From NCBI GenBank assembly GCA_947041165.1, contig CAMRCY010000019.1, forward strand, positions 1 to 41,558: a stretch of DNA of 41,558 bases. Direction: 5' to 3'. Made by a program: the position numbers and the translations under genes. This document shows, piece after piece, positions 17,620 to 26,172 of the stretch. Under the pieces are notes generated by a model, which saw only the letters and a list, made by a program, of their open reading frames with translations, searched no databases and had not been told where the DNA came from. Source of the stretch: an uncultured Deferribacteraceae bacterium. GTDB taxonomy: Bacteria > Chrysiogenota > Deferribacteres > Deferribacterales > Mucispirillaceae. Numbering within the stretch: position 1 is the stretch's first letter; each line of letters begins with the position of its first letter.

Positions 17620-20600
17620 ATGGAGAACCAATTGGACAGAGAGTTATTTACGAAACTATACCTATTTAGAGAGACTCAAAAAAAGTTAGAACGTGAAAGT
17701 CAAGGCAGAGCACCTATAATATGTAGCGATTCTGCATTGGTAAGTATCGTAAAACTGAAGCTAAAAAAAATAGATGATTTACGTAGTATTCCAGAAATAG
17801 GAACGCAATTTATTGAAAAATATGGCGAAATGTTTTTACAACTAATAATAGAGCATGAAAACAAAGATGCTCCTAGTGCGTTAGAAATAAGTCCTGATAT
17901 ACATCATTCATTAACAGAATTTGAAAAAAAATTGGTTAATATTAATAAACGTAATAAACTCCTTTATGTTGCAAAATTAAACCAATTTATGTACGACCTA
18001 TCGTTGCAATTTACAGAAAAGGATATTATTGATTTGCTGTTCCCTACATCAACTAATTCGAAAAAGATGATATGTGATGGATCTGTTGTAGGTTCTGATA
18101 AAGAGTATAACAAGTTTGTGAAAATTATTAGAGAAGTTGATAGCGAGTTGCGTGATAGTGGTGAAAAAAATTGTTATATAGGCTATCCATTTGTAATAGG
18201 AAAATTAATGGGTGAAGACTTTAATGTAAGAGCTCCTCTAACACTTTTCCCAATTAACATTAAACGTGAAATGCAAAAAATATATATATCGTTAGATACA
18301 ACATCGACTGTTCTGTTCAACAACACATTGATTTTAGCTCATTACAAGTTCAATAATATTAATGATGTTTTACCTGAAAACAGTCTTGAACTTCCACTTT
18401 CTTCTTTCTCATCATTCATTGAAACAACAATTGAATTTTATAAAAAACAAGGGATAAATATTCAATATAATAATACGATAACGCAAGATCCTGTTCTCTC
18501 AACTTTTAATAATTATAAAGGAGAAGATTTTCCTCAATATGAAAGTGGAGATCTACAGTTAGAACCTGTGATGGTTTTAGGTAAATTCCCGATTTATTCA
18601 AATGCTATTCAACAGGATCTAAGAAAAATATTAAAAGATAATATCATTAACCCGATATTAAATAAATTGTTGGAAAATTTAGATAACAATGAGTTATCAG
18701 CATCTGTTTATAGTGGAAGTGATTATGAAGAGGAAGACTCTCCGTTATTACTTTCAGAACAATCCTTAACTTATATTAACAGTTTAAATAGTTCTCAAGA
18801 AAATGTTTTATCAGAAATTCAAAAAAGTGATGCATTAGTTATACAAGGACCTCCAGGGACAGGCAAGTCACAGACCATCGTAAGCTTAATTGCACAGGCT
18901 ATTGGAAATAATCAAAATGTTTTAATGGTATCTGAGAAAAAAACAGCCTTAGATGTTATCCACTCTAAACTAGGATCATTATCTAAATATGCATTATTGA
19001 TTGATGAAACTGGAAACAAAGAATTGTTCTATAGTCAGCTTAAAAATATAATAGCCAATACAGGGGAAGAACGGTATGATGGCGAATTATTAGAATCATT
19101 ATCTCATGAAATAGATGGAAACCTAGAAAGACTTGAGAGTATTGCTGAAAAGCTTTACAAAATAAATGGATTTGGTATTGCAGCGTACAAACTATATAAT
19201 ATACAGGAAACCGCCTCTCACACCGAACTAATCCCATCAATTATAAATAATAGAAACTATAATTTATTGCAACTTAATTACAATGAATTGGTAGAGTTGT
19301 ACAATAGATTTAATAATAAAACTTTATTGAGCAATGCTCTTAAATATACCAATATAAATTCTAAATTTTATTGGCTCAAAAAACTATCATCAACTTTAAC
19401 TGATTATGAAATTGTAGTAATAAAAGATATATTTTTATCTTTGGCAGATAAAATTTTAGATTGGAAAAGTAAAAATATTATTAAGAAACTATTTAGCAAA
19501 CATAAAATATCAAAAGAAATTAATATAATTTTAAATGAATATTTTAATAACGATTATAATGATATTTATAATATGCTTTTTGAATCACCTAAATCTATTT
19601 ATGAAAGTTTAGAATATTATAGTGAGCATGCAGAACTAAGTCCGATGTATGCTAGATTGTCTGAAACTGAAAAAAGTTATTTTGCTTTCTTAAAAGATAT
19701 TCACTACTTATATGATGAAGAACCAACTCTAATAAGAATTAACCAACTTACGTTTGAGTCATTACAAATAATTCATAGACAGAAGTTTGAAGCAGAGAAT
19801 AGAGATGTTTTTCAAGAAATCAATTCTTTCGATTCTATTATAGAAGATATTGATAAGGCTATTCAAGAGAAAAGAAACATCTCATACAACTTAGTTTATA
19901 ATGGGTTGGTTCACAATATTAGAAAGTATGTCGTCAATTCTAAGCGTTACAGCGATATGATACGATTGATAGAGAGCAAAAGAAAACCTAGTGTAAATAG
20001 ATTTATTGAAAAGTTTAATTTTGAAATTATGAATGGAGTTAGAATATGGCTACTAACACCAGAGGTTGTTTCGGAAATTATGCAATTAGCTACAGAGAGC
20101 TTTGATCTAGTTATTTTTGATGAAGCTTCGCAACTATATATAGAAAGAACATTGCCAACTATTTATAGGGCTAAAAAATTAGTTGTTTCAGGAGATCATA
20201 AACAGTTGCGTCCATCAAATCTTGGAGCAGGGCGTATAGATGAGAGTGACTTAGATGATGAAGAGAGTATTTCTGATGTCGAGAGCTTACTTGATCTGGC
20301 GAGATATAGATATACATCGATACCATTAGAGTATCACTACCGATCTAAATATGAGGAGCTTATTGCGTTTTCTAACTATGCTTTTTACAATGGGAAACTA
20401 TATGTTTCTCCAAATGTTGATAGTAATGAGATTCAACCGATAACCGTTCATAAAATTGAAAATGCAAATTGGATAAATAGGACTAATAGAAAAGAGGCTG
20501 AATACGTTATTCAACTATTGAAAAAAACTCTCAAGGAAAGGGAAAATGAAGAAACTATTGGCATTATTACTTTCAATAGTAGTCAACGAGATTTAATAAA

Positions 20601-21363
20601 TGATTTAATTGATGAAGAGTGCTCAAAAGATCAAGAGTTTGCTATCAATGTGAGAATGGAGATAGAGCGTCGTGATGATGGTCAAGATATCGGTTTATTT
20701 ATAAAAAATATTGAACGAGTACAGGGTGACGAAAGAGATATTATAATTTTTTCAATTGGCTATGGCAAAGATGAAAGAGGACGATTAATACGTCAATTTG
20801 GTTGGTTAAGTCAGAGTGGCGGTGAAAATCGTTTAAATGTTGCTATTAGTCGTGCAAAAAAGAAAGTGGAACTTGTGATATCTTTTATGCCATCAGAGTT
20901 GCAGGTAGAGGATAGCAAAAATGATGGACCTCGTTATTTGAAAAAATATCTTGAATATTGTTTTGCAATACATAATAAAGATACAACGTTAGCAAAGCAG
21001 ATACTACATTCGTTCGGTGACACTATATCAACACAAAAAGAAATCAGTTTTGATAGTGATTTTGAAAATCAAGTATATGATGCATTAACAAGCGAAGGGT
21101 ATGATATTGAAACTCAAGTAGGGATCGGAGGATATCGTATCGATTTAGCTGTTCGCTACCAGAATACATATCTGCTAGGGATTGAGTGTGATGGGAAATT
21201 ATATCATAGTTCTAAATCGGCAAGAGAAAGAGATTACCACCGCCAAAAATATCTAGAAGAAAGAGGATGGAAAATACATAGAGTATGGAGCACTAACTGG
21301 TGGAAAAATTCTAAAAGAGAAGTGAAGAAAATAGTGGCTATAGTTGAAGCACTTAAAATCTAA
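17620..21363 (+). CDS. DUF4011-like / SF1 helicase / PD-(D/E)XK nuclease, Hhe-type defence protein
   Basis: 1247 aa from the ATG at 17620 (a TTG three codons earlier is possible; no clear ribosome site). Near residue 105-120, KKLVNINKRNKLLYVAKL resembles the DUF4011 signature. A superfamily 1 helicase follows, with Walker A GPPGTGKS (410-417), DLVIFDEASQ (829-838), SGDHKQLRP, EYHYRS, ERVQGDERDI and NVAISRAKKK. The C-terminus is a Vsr-like/MTES_1575-type nuclease: Asp1175 in YRIDLAV, Glu1189 and Asp1191 in IECDGKLYH, and the tail WKIHRVWSTNWW. DUF4011-helicase-Vsr proteins are, as I recall, reported as single-gene antiphage systems (Hhe). The position beside a type I RM operon supports a defence role. 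The middle 450 residues are unassigned. Confidence 0.82.
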   Translation: MENQLDRELFTKLYLFRETQKKLERESQGRAPIICSDSALVSIVKLKLKKIDDLRSIPEIGTQFIEKYGEMFLQLIIEHENKDAPSALEISPDIHHSLTEFEKKLVNINKRNKLLYVAKLNQFMYDLSLQFTEKDIIDLLFPTSTNSKKMICDGSVVGSDKEYNKFVKIIREVDSELRDSGEKNCYIGYPFVIGKLMGEDFNVRAPLTLFPINIKREMQKIYISLDTTSTVLFNNTLILAHYKFNNINDVLPENSLELPLSSFSSFIETTIEFYKKQGINIQYNNTITQDPVLSTFNNYKGEDFPQYESGDLQLEPVMVLGKFPIYSNAIQQDLRKILKDNIINPILNKLLENLDNNELSASVYSGSDYEEEDSPLLLSEQSLTYINSLNSSQENVLSEIQKSDALVIQGPPGTGKSQTIVSLIAQAIGNNQNVLMVSEKKTALDVIHSKLGSLSKYALLIDETGNKELFYSQLKNIIANTGEERYDGELLESLSHEIDGNLERLESIAEKLYKINGFGIAAYKLYNIQETASHTELIPSIINNRNYNLLQLNYNELVELYNRFNNKTLLSNALKYTNINSKFYWLKKLSSTLTDYEIVVIKDIFLSLADKILDWKSKNIIKKLFSKHKISKEINIILNEYFNNDYNDIYNMLFESPKSIYESLEYYSEHAELSPMYARLSETEKSYFAFLKDIHYLYDEEPTLIRINQLTFESLQIIHRQKFEAENRDVFQEINSFDSIIEDIDKAIQEKRNISYNLVYNGLVHNIRKYVVNSKRYSDMIRLIESKRKPSVNRFIEKFNFEIMNGVRIWLLTPEVVSEIMQLATESFDLVIFDEASQLYIERTLPTIYRAKKLVVSGDHKQLRPSNLGAGRIDESDLDDEESISDVESLLDLARYRYTSIPLEYHYRSKYEELIAFSNYAFYNGKLYVSPNVDSNEIQPITVHKIENANWINRTNRKEAEYVIQLLKKTLKERENEETIGIITFNSSQRDLINDLIDEECSKDQEFAINVRMEIERRDDGQDIGLFIKNIERVQGDERDIIIFSIGYGKDERGRLIRQFGWLSQSGGENRLNVAISRAKKKVELVISFMPSELQVEDSKNDGPRYLKKYLEYCFAIHNKDTTLAKQILHSFGDTISTQKEISFDSDFENQVYDALTSEGYDIETQVGIGGYRIDLAVRYQNTYLLGIECDGKLYHSSKSARERDYHRQKYLEERGWKIHRVWSTNWWKNSKREVKKIVAIVEALKI

Positions 21364-21540
21364 ATGTATTTTTTACGATTGTGAGGGAGATTTTGTGATT
21401 TGTATTTTTTGCAAGTACTAGGGATATTTTTTGACTTAATAAATTTGCGTGTGTGAGGTATGTTTTATGATTTAATAAATTTACATTTTTTATGTAACGT
21501 AGAAAAAAAAGAGGGGGAGGTGCATCTTTTGCGTAGGGGA
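21364..21540. repeat. Degenerate AT-rich direct repeats downstream of the helicase gene
   Basis: Variants of AATAAATTTRC, TGTGAGG and TTTTTTAYG recur about every 36-55 bases between the helicase stop and the tRNA cluster (for example GATTTAATAAATTTAC beside GACTTAATAAATTTGC). They resemble an old tandem duplication of the gene tail. A purine-rich G run (21510-21550) follows. No gene is visible. Confidence 0.35.
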
Positions 21541-21556
21541 GGAGGGGGAGAAAAGA

Positions 21557-21629
21557 TGCCCAAGGGCGGAATCGAACCACCGACACGTGGATTTTCAGTC
21601 CACTGCTCTGCCGACTGAGCTACTTGGGC
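21557..21629 (-). tRNA. tRNA-Phe (GAA)
   Basis: 73 nt on the minus strand. Acceptor GCCCAAG pairs with CTTGGGC, discriminator A. The D arm is GCTC...GAGC, the anticodon loop CTGAAAA gives GAA, and the T arm is GGTGG-TTCGATT-CCGCC. CCA is not encoded. It is the last tRNA of a three-gene cluster, with its 3' end facing the defence island. Confidence 0.95.
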
Positions 21630-21660
21630 AATCAAACAAGTTTCGACATATGAAATCTAA

Positions 21661-21731
21661 AGGCGACGTCCGGATTTGAACCGGAGTACAAGGCTTTGCA
21701 GGCCTCTGCCTAACCACTCGGCCACGTCGCC
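21661..21731 (-). tRNA. tRNA-Cys (GCA)
   Basis: 71 nt on the minus strand. Acceptor GGCGACG pairs with CGTCGCC, discriminator U as expected for Cys. Anticodon loop CTGCAAA gives GCA; T arm CCGGTTCAAATCCGG. CCA is not encoded, so a CCA-adding enzyme is needed. Confidence 0.95.
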
Positions 21732-21778
21732 ATACTAATCTTTTACTCTAAGTTCAAACGAACTATAAATATCTTATA

Positions 21779-21851
21779 AGCGGGTGACGGGAGTCGAACC
21801 CGCTACCTCAACCTTGGCAAGGTCACGCTCTACCAAATGAGCTACACCCGC
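21779..21851 (-). tRNA. tRNA-Gly (GCC)
   Basis: 73 nt on the minus strand. Acceptor GCGGGTG pairs with CACCCGC, discriminator U. Anticodon loop TTGCCAA gives GCC; T arm GCGGG-TTCGACT-CCCGT. CCA is not encoded. It is the first gene of the cluster, behind a good promoter. Confidence 0.95.
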
Positions 21852-22193
21852 GATATCAATCGCTTTAAAATATCAAGAGTAATGATAGTATAGTGTATTA
21901 TCTCTTTTGTCAATAAGAAAATAATAAGCTGTAAATACCATTTAGTTATTATTTAATATATTCAATAATAATGGTAAATTATTGTGATAATTTAAATATC
22001 TTTCATCACAAAAATCACTAACATCTATATACATAAGTTCATCAAAATAGAAATTATAGGCTGCTTTTTAGAGCTTATCTTCTTGAATGAAAATTATATT
22101 AATATAATATCAATATTAAATAAAAATTATATTAGATTAAAACTTTATTAGATTGAAAATTAGATTAAATTAAAATAGTGTTAGACTAAAATC
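21852..22193. other. Spacer between the tRNA cluster and the small unknown gene
   Basis: The left end carries the tRNA promoter. The right end (about 22125-22193) repeats variants of TTAGATTAAAA several times. Nothing else is recognised. Confidence 0.45.
21885..21913 (-). promoter_or_regulatory. Sigma-70-type promoter of the tRNA cluster
   Basis: On the minus strand a consensus -35 TTGACA is followed after 17 nt by TACTAT (an overlapping TATACT sits at 15 nt), about 34 nt upstream of the tRNA-Gly 5' end. Its position and quality fit a strong housekeeping promoter for all three tRNAs. Confidence 0.65.
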
Positions 22194-22520
22194 TTATTGC
22201 CACTCACCAAGATTAGTATTATCGTTGAATAGTTTGTACTCAGCTTCTGTAATTAATTGTTTTGTCATCAGTTTCTCTAAGAACTCATCTGAAATAACTA
22301 GATCATCTGCACAGTTTGTATTTTGTCCTAAAAGAATAATTGCTGCATGCAATACAGTTTCATTTTTTTCGGTTGCAGCCGTTTGAATTAACCCTCTTAA
22401 TTGTTCAAGGATAGTATCATATCTTACAATGAACTTATCATGTTCTTCTGCTGATGCCGAATTTTCTTCTGTCATTTTTAACAATCTTTCTTTAATTTTC
22501 TCTAAGTCTTGATTTAACAT
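22194..22520 (-). CDS. Small helical protein of unknown function
   Basis: 108 aa, ATG with a good AGGTGG ribosome site 4-5 nt upstream, which supports a real gene. The N-terminal half is charged and heptad-like (LEKIKERLLKMTEENSASAE) and probably coiled coil. The C-terminal half has EFLEKLMTKQLITEAEYKLF, a helical hairpin reminiscent of short protein-interaction domains. It has no signal peptide, membrane segment or Cys cluster, so a cytoplasmic protein is likely. I do not recognise the family. It lies between a tRNA cluster and the non-coding repeat array. Confidence 0.6.
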   Translation of the reverse strand: MLNQDLEKIKERLLKMTEENSASAEEHDKFIVRYDTILEQLRGLIQTAATEKNETVLHAAIILLGQNTNCADDLVISDEFLEKLMTKQLITEAEYKLFNDNTNLGEWQ

Positions 22521-22859
22521 TTTGCCACCTTTTTATATTAAACATAAAACTTCATCACATGATTTTATTTTGAAAAAATCTATAGATAAGTTTGATATTT
22601 ATTTATAATTTTAATTTATGTTTAAGTTTAAATGAATAAATTTAGTAAAACAACTTATTTTTTATAAATAGCTTTTTAGTTTGCTTATATTCTTCCTATA
22701 ATTTGAATAACTAGAAAATTATTGATAAAAAATCACTAAAACTATTTGATCAAATTCAAAGATTATATGTGACGTTAATGATGCATAATGAATGGTTGTT
22801 TGAAAGTTTTATCATTAAGAGAACTGTATTCTGATATGTATTAAGCTCTATGTAATTGT

Positions 22860-23465
22860 CTGGTAGATTGAGCGAGTGCAAGTAGATTGAACAAGGGAAG
22901 TCGAAGTGAGTGTAAATAGAGTGATTATATTAAAGATAGTTGACTATACGTGTAAGGATAGTTGATTGTATGAAAGCGTGGTTGATTATATTAAAGATAG
23001 TTAGTTATACGTGTAAAGTATAGTTGATTGTATGAATGCTAGTTAGTTCTACGTGTAAGGATAGTTGATTGTATGAAAGCATGGTTGATTATATGAATGA
23101 TAGTTAGTTATACGTATAAAGCATAGTTGATTGTATGAAAGCATGGTTATTATATGAAAGGTAGTTAGCGATACGTGTAAAGCATAGTTGATTGTATGAA
23201 AGCATGGTTGATTATATTAAAGATAGTTAGTTATACGTGTAAAGTATAGTTGATTATATGAAAGCGTGGTTGATTATATGAATGATAGTTAGTTATACGT
23301 GTAAAGCATAGTTGATTATATTAAAGACAGTTGACTATACGTGTAAAGCTAGTTGATTGTATGAAAGCATGGTTGATTGTATGAAAGACAGTTAGTTATA
23401 CGTGTAAAGCATAGTTGATTGTATGAATGATAGTTAGTTCTACATGTAAAGTATAGTTAATGATA
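22860..23465. repeat. Non-coding array of about 20.5-bp monomers in 42- and 61-bp higher-order units
   Basis: Three monomer types alternate: TAGTTGATTGTATGAAAGCA, TGGTTGATTATATGAATGA and TAGTTAGTTATACGTGTAAA. The landmark TACGTGTAA of the third type begins at 22947, 23008, 23050, 23111, 23172, 23234, 23296, 23338, 23399 and 23441 (one copy reads TACGTATAA, the last TACATGTAA). Spacings are 61, 42, 61, 61, 62, 62, 42, 61 and 42, that is two or three monomers. Left of 22920 the units fade into variants such as AGTAGATTGA. There are no unique spacers, so this is not a CRISPR array. One monomer equals about two DNA helical turns. Confidence 0.92.
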
Positions 23466-23565
23466 TTCACGACAATTAAGTCTATTAAATTAATTTGTTT
23501 TATTAAAGATAAATGGTTAGATTGAACAGTTTATTTGGTATAAACTTATTTTTGGATACAGTAAA

Positions 23566-23598
23566 TAGTGCGAAAAATAGGGTGGTACTATCGCACTA
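23566..23598. other. Stem-loop with a T-box-like AGGGTGGTAC in the loop
   Basis: TAGTGCGA (23566-23573) pairs perfectly with TCGCACTA (23591-23598) around a 17-nt loop. The plus-strand loop reads AAAATAGGGTGGTACTA; AGGGTGGTAC matches the first ten bases of the conserved T-box antiterminator sequence, but the following CGCG is absent. No co-oriented gene follows within 800 nt. Confidence 0.3.
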
Positions 23599-23653
23599 CT
23601 CACTAAACTCTCAACGAATATAATCCGTAAGAGAAACTAAATTAAACGAATAT

Positions 23654-23692
23654 AAAAAAAACAAAACTAGGAATAGTAACAAAACTACTCCC
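23654..23692 (-). terminator. Probable terminator of the RRM gene
   Basis: On the minus strand GGAGTAG pairs with CTATTCC (one G-U) around an 8-nt loop, followed after a few bases by a run of eight T. It lies about 90 nt past the RRM stop codon. Confidence 0.65.
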
Positions 23693-23784
23693 AATTATTA
23701 ATTGTCAGTAAATGTCAATTTAGTAAGTATTTAAAACTGAAATATAAACTATAAAAGTAAATATCAAAATCTTAATAACTTAGA

Positions 23785-24051
23785 TTAAGAATCACCGAAT
23801 GATTTTCTGTCACGTTCGTGTGCTTCGTTAACTCTGATACTTCTACCACCAAACATGCTTTCATTAAGGTTTTCAATTGCTTCCTCAATACGATCGCCGT
23901 TCATTTCTACGAATCCAAACCCTCTGAACTTTCCTGTCTCACGGTCGTGAATAAATTTAACAGAACTAACTTCACCAAATTGTGAAAATAGATCAGCAAC
24001 TTCATTCTCTCTTGTGTTATAACTCAGGTTACCAATAAATATTCTTTTCAT
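23785..24051 (-). CDS. RRM-domain RNA-binding protein
   Basis: 88 aa from the ATG at 24051, preceded by GAGGT repeats (a GTG four codons earlier is an alternative). One complete RNA-recognition motif spans nearly the whole protein: RNP2 is RIFIGNLS near residue 3-10 and RNP1 is RGFGFVEM near residue 43-50, with the usual beta-alpha-beta spacing (FSQFGEVSSVKFIHDRETGKF). The short charged tail ends HERDRKSFGDS. Such glycine-poor bacterial RRM proteins resemble the cyanobacterial Rbp type and are often linked to cold response or mRNA localisation; the target RNA here is unknown. It is a single-gene unit divergent from lysS. Confidence 0.9.
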   Translation of the reverse strand: MKRIFIGNLSYNTRENEVADLFSQFGEVSSVKFIHDRETGKFRGFGFVEMNGDRIEEAIENLNESMFGGRSIRVNEAHERDRKSFGDS

Positions 24052-24403
24052 TACCTCAAACACCTCAAAAAATTAAATAAATATACAGACGTTATCCGAC
24101 TATATTTTACTAGATGACAATAACACATATATAATAAAATGCAAGAGAAATTAGTATGTGTCTTAATAAATAACTATAATAATTTCACTTTATTATAAAT
24201 ATTTATATTTTGATGTGTTGTAAGTTGTTGATAAATAAGAATTATTTATTTCAAAGTGTGTCCAGTTACTTTTTTACATTTTTTTTACATTTTTAAAGAA
24301 ATTTTAGTGTTTATAAATAAATAATTAGTTAATTACTGGTAACTATTGTATTTTTTATAAAAAACAGATACAATTCACCATATACTTTTTAGGAGATATT
24401 AAG
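24052..24403. other. Divergent spacer between the RRM gene and lysS
   Basis: AT-rich, with several T runs (24266-24296). The lysS promoter candidate lies near the right end. No other gene is visible. Confidence 0.5.
24346..24374 (+). promoter_or_regulatory. Candidate promoter of lysS
   Basis: TTGTAT and TACAAT are separated by exactly 17 nt and lie about 30 nt upstream of the lysS start, leaving room for a short leader with the AGGAG ribosome site. Confidence 0.5.
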
Positions 24404-25861
24404 ATGGAGCAACATAGACTAGATAAATTGTCTAAGATTCGAGAAATGGGGATATCTCCATATGTTAATACCTATATCGCTGGCGATAAAATAGGTGTTA
24501 TAGTAGAGCAGTTTAGCTCGATAGAGACGCCGTTAACAGAGACGGTTTACAAGATAGCTGGAAGGGTTATATCGAAAAGAGAGTTTGGTAAATCATCATT
24601 TCTTACGGTTCGTGACATGTCTGGTGAGATACAAGTGTATCTAAAAAAGGATCAACTTTCTGAAACTGATTTCGAAATTTCTGGATTAACAGATGTGGGT
24701 GATTTTATATCTGTTGAGGGTGCGTTATTTAGAACGCAGAAAGATGAGTTAACTTTAAGGGTGTCATCATATACGTTACTTACAAAATCGCTGAATGATC
24801 TGCCTGAGAAGTGGCATGGATTGAAGGATATCGAGCAGAGATATCGAAAAAGGTATTTAGATTTAATTGTTAATCAAGAGTCTAAAGATATATTTGTTAA
24901 AAGAAGTAAGATTGTTAAGTCGATCCGAGATTTTTTTACTGATAGAGATTTCTTAGAGGTTGAAACTCCGATGATGCATCCGATCGTTGGTGGTGCATCG
25001 GCTAAACCGTTTGAAACTTTTCACAATGCATTAGATATGCCTTTATTTTTACGTATTGCACCTGAATTATATCTTAAAAGGTTAGTTGTTGGTGGAATGG
25101 AGAGGGTATTTGAGCTTAATAGAAATTTTAGAAACGAGGGTGTATCTACTAAACATAACCCCGAGTTTACTATGATAGAGTGGTATATGGCGTACGCTGA
25201 TTATAATGTGCTTATGGATATGATTGAAGAGTTGGTTGTGACGATCGCTCAAAAGTTCAACAATTCTAAGAGTTTAGAGTTTAATGAAATGACGGTAGAT
25301 TTATCTGCTCCATGGAAGAGAATATCTATGGAAGAGTCGTTATATGAGATTGGGGGAGTTCCAAGAGGTTCGATTGATGGATATGATAATGCGAAAAAAT
25401 ATGCAGAGTCGTTGAAATTTGAGATTTCAAAAGATGCAGGTTGGGGCAAGATTATCGAGCTACTTTTTGAGGAGCTTGTTGAAGAGAAATTAATTAATCC
25501 TACATTTATTATAGATTATCCGAAAGAGATTTCACCACTTGCAAAATCTAAAGAAAGTAATCCAGAGTTAACTGATAGATTTGAATTGTTCATCGCTAAG
25601 ATGGAGATTGCTAACGGATTTAATGAGTTAAACGATCCGATAGATCAGAGTGAGCGTTTCTTAAAACAGATAGATATGGCAAACTCTGGTGATGAAGAAG
25701 CGATGAAGAGTATGGACACAGATTTTGTCACAGCTTTAGAGTATGGCTTGCCACCAACAGCTGGTGCTGGTTTAGGAATAGATCGCCTTGTTATGTTGAT
25801 TACAGGACAGAGTTCGATAAGAGATGTGTTGTTATTTCCTCACATGCGTCCGATCGCTTAG
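24404..25861 (+). CDS. lysS: Lysyl-tRNA synthetase, class II
   Basis: 485 aa. An N-terminal OB-fold anticodon-binding domain (residues about 45-145, YKIAGRVISKREFGKSSFLTVRDMSGEIQVYL) is followed by the class II catalytic core: motif 1 around FLEVETPMMHPIVGGASAKPF (about 185), motif 2 FRNEGVSTKHNPEFTMIEWY (about 245) and motif 3 GAGLGIDRLVMLITG near the C-terminus. It charges tRNA-Lys in the cytoplasm. Start ATG after AGGAGATATTAAG. It is a single-gene transcription unit with its own promoter and a strong terminator. No truncation or odd insertion is seen. Confidence 0.97.
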   Translation: MEQHRLDKLSKIREMGISPYVNTYIAGDKIGVIVEQFSSIETPLTETVYKIAGRVISKREFGKSSFLTVRDMSGEIQVYLKKDQLSETDFEISGLTDVGDFISVEGALFRTQKDELTLRVSSYTLLTKSLNDLPEKWHGLKDIEQRYRKRYLDLIVNQESKDIFVKRSKIVKSIRDFFTDRDFLEVETPMMHPIVGGASAKPFETFHNALDMPLFLRIAPELYLKRLVVGGMERVFELNRNFRNEGVSTKHNPEFTMIEWYMAYADYNVLMDMIEELVVTIAQKFNNSKSLEFNEMTVDLSAPWKRISMEESLYEIGGVPRGSIDGYDNAKKYAESLKFEISKDAGWGKIIELLFEELVEEKLINPTFIIDYPKEISPLAKSKESNPELTDRFELFIAKMEIANGFNELNDPIDQSERFLKQIDMANSGDEEAMKSMDTDFVTALEYGLPPTAGAGLGIDRLVMLITGQSSIRDVLLFPHMRPIA

Positions 25862-25984
25862 TTGATTGATAGATTTTTGCACTTTAAAAAGTATGTTTAT
25901 TACGCTTGATTAAGTTTCAAATATCGTATAGATGATCTTGAAGTAAATAAATTAAATATGATTTAATGTAAAATAAAATAATAG

Positions 25985-26016
25985 AAAACCCTCTACGTAA
26001 TGTAAGAGGGTTTTTT
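25985..26016 (+). terminator. Terminator of lysS
   Basis: AAAACCCTCT (25985-25994) pairs with AGAGGG and the following T run (26005-26016), about 125 nt after the stop. Flanking A and T runs make it potentially active in both directions. The rest of the 25862-26172 gap holds only short repeated ATAAACCTATAT-like stretches. Confidence 0.85.
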
Positions 26017-26172
26017 ATGTTTATATAAATTTAAATTTATATTTTATATTTGTTACTTGTAAACTTGTCGTGGATTGTAAACCTATATTTAACACTTAGA
26101 TTAACAACTAACCATGTTGGCAGTTTATAAACCTATATGTATGCACAGCTTGCAATCTACTTCTTTAATTAC

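Larger units (their letters stand above)
22521..23784. other. 1.26-kb intergenic region dominated by a repeat array
   Basis: The first 340 bases are plain AT-rich DNA. A tandem array follows at about 22860-23465. The last 300 bases contain a stem-loop with a T-box-like motif and the terminator of the RRM gene. Stops occur in all frames through the array, so no protein is encoded. Confidence 0.8.

Noticed and set aside
21353-21586. 77-aa minus-strand open frame next to the helicase gene
   Set aside because: It overlaps tRNA-Phe and the helicase 3' end, has low-complexity repeat-derived sequence and no ribosome site.
21557-21629. tRNA-Phe 3' end as attachment site of an integrated island at 10.2-21.5 kb
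   Set aside because: No integrase is present and I found no second copy of the tRNA 3' sequence at the left side of the island.
22860-23465. CRISPR array
   Set aside because: The units are contiguous related monomers of 20-21 bp without unique spacers, and no cas genes are present.
23566-23598. T-box riboswitch controlling lysS
   Set aside because: The motif is incomplete, no specifier-loop structure was seen, and 800 nt with a convergent gene and its terminator lie between it and lysS.
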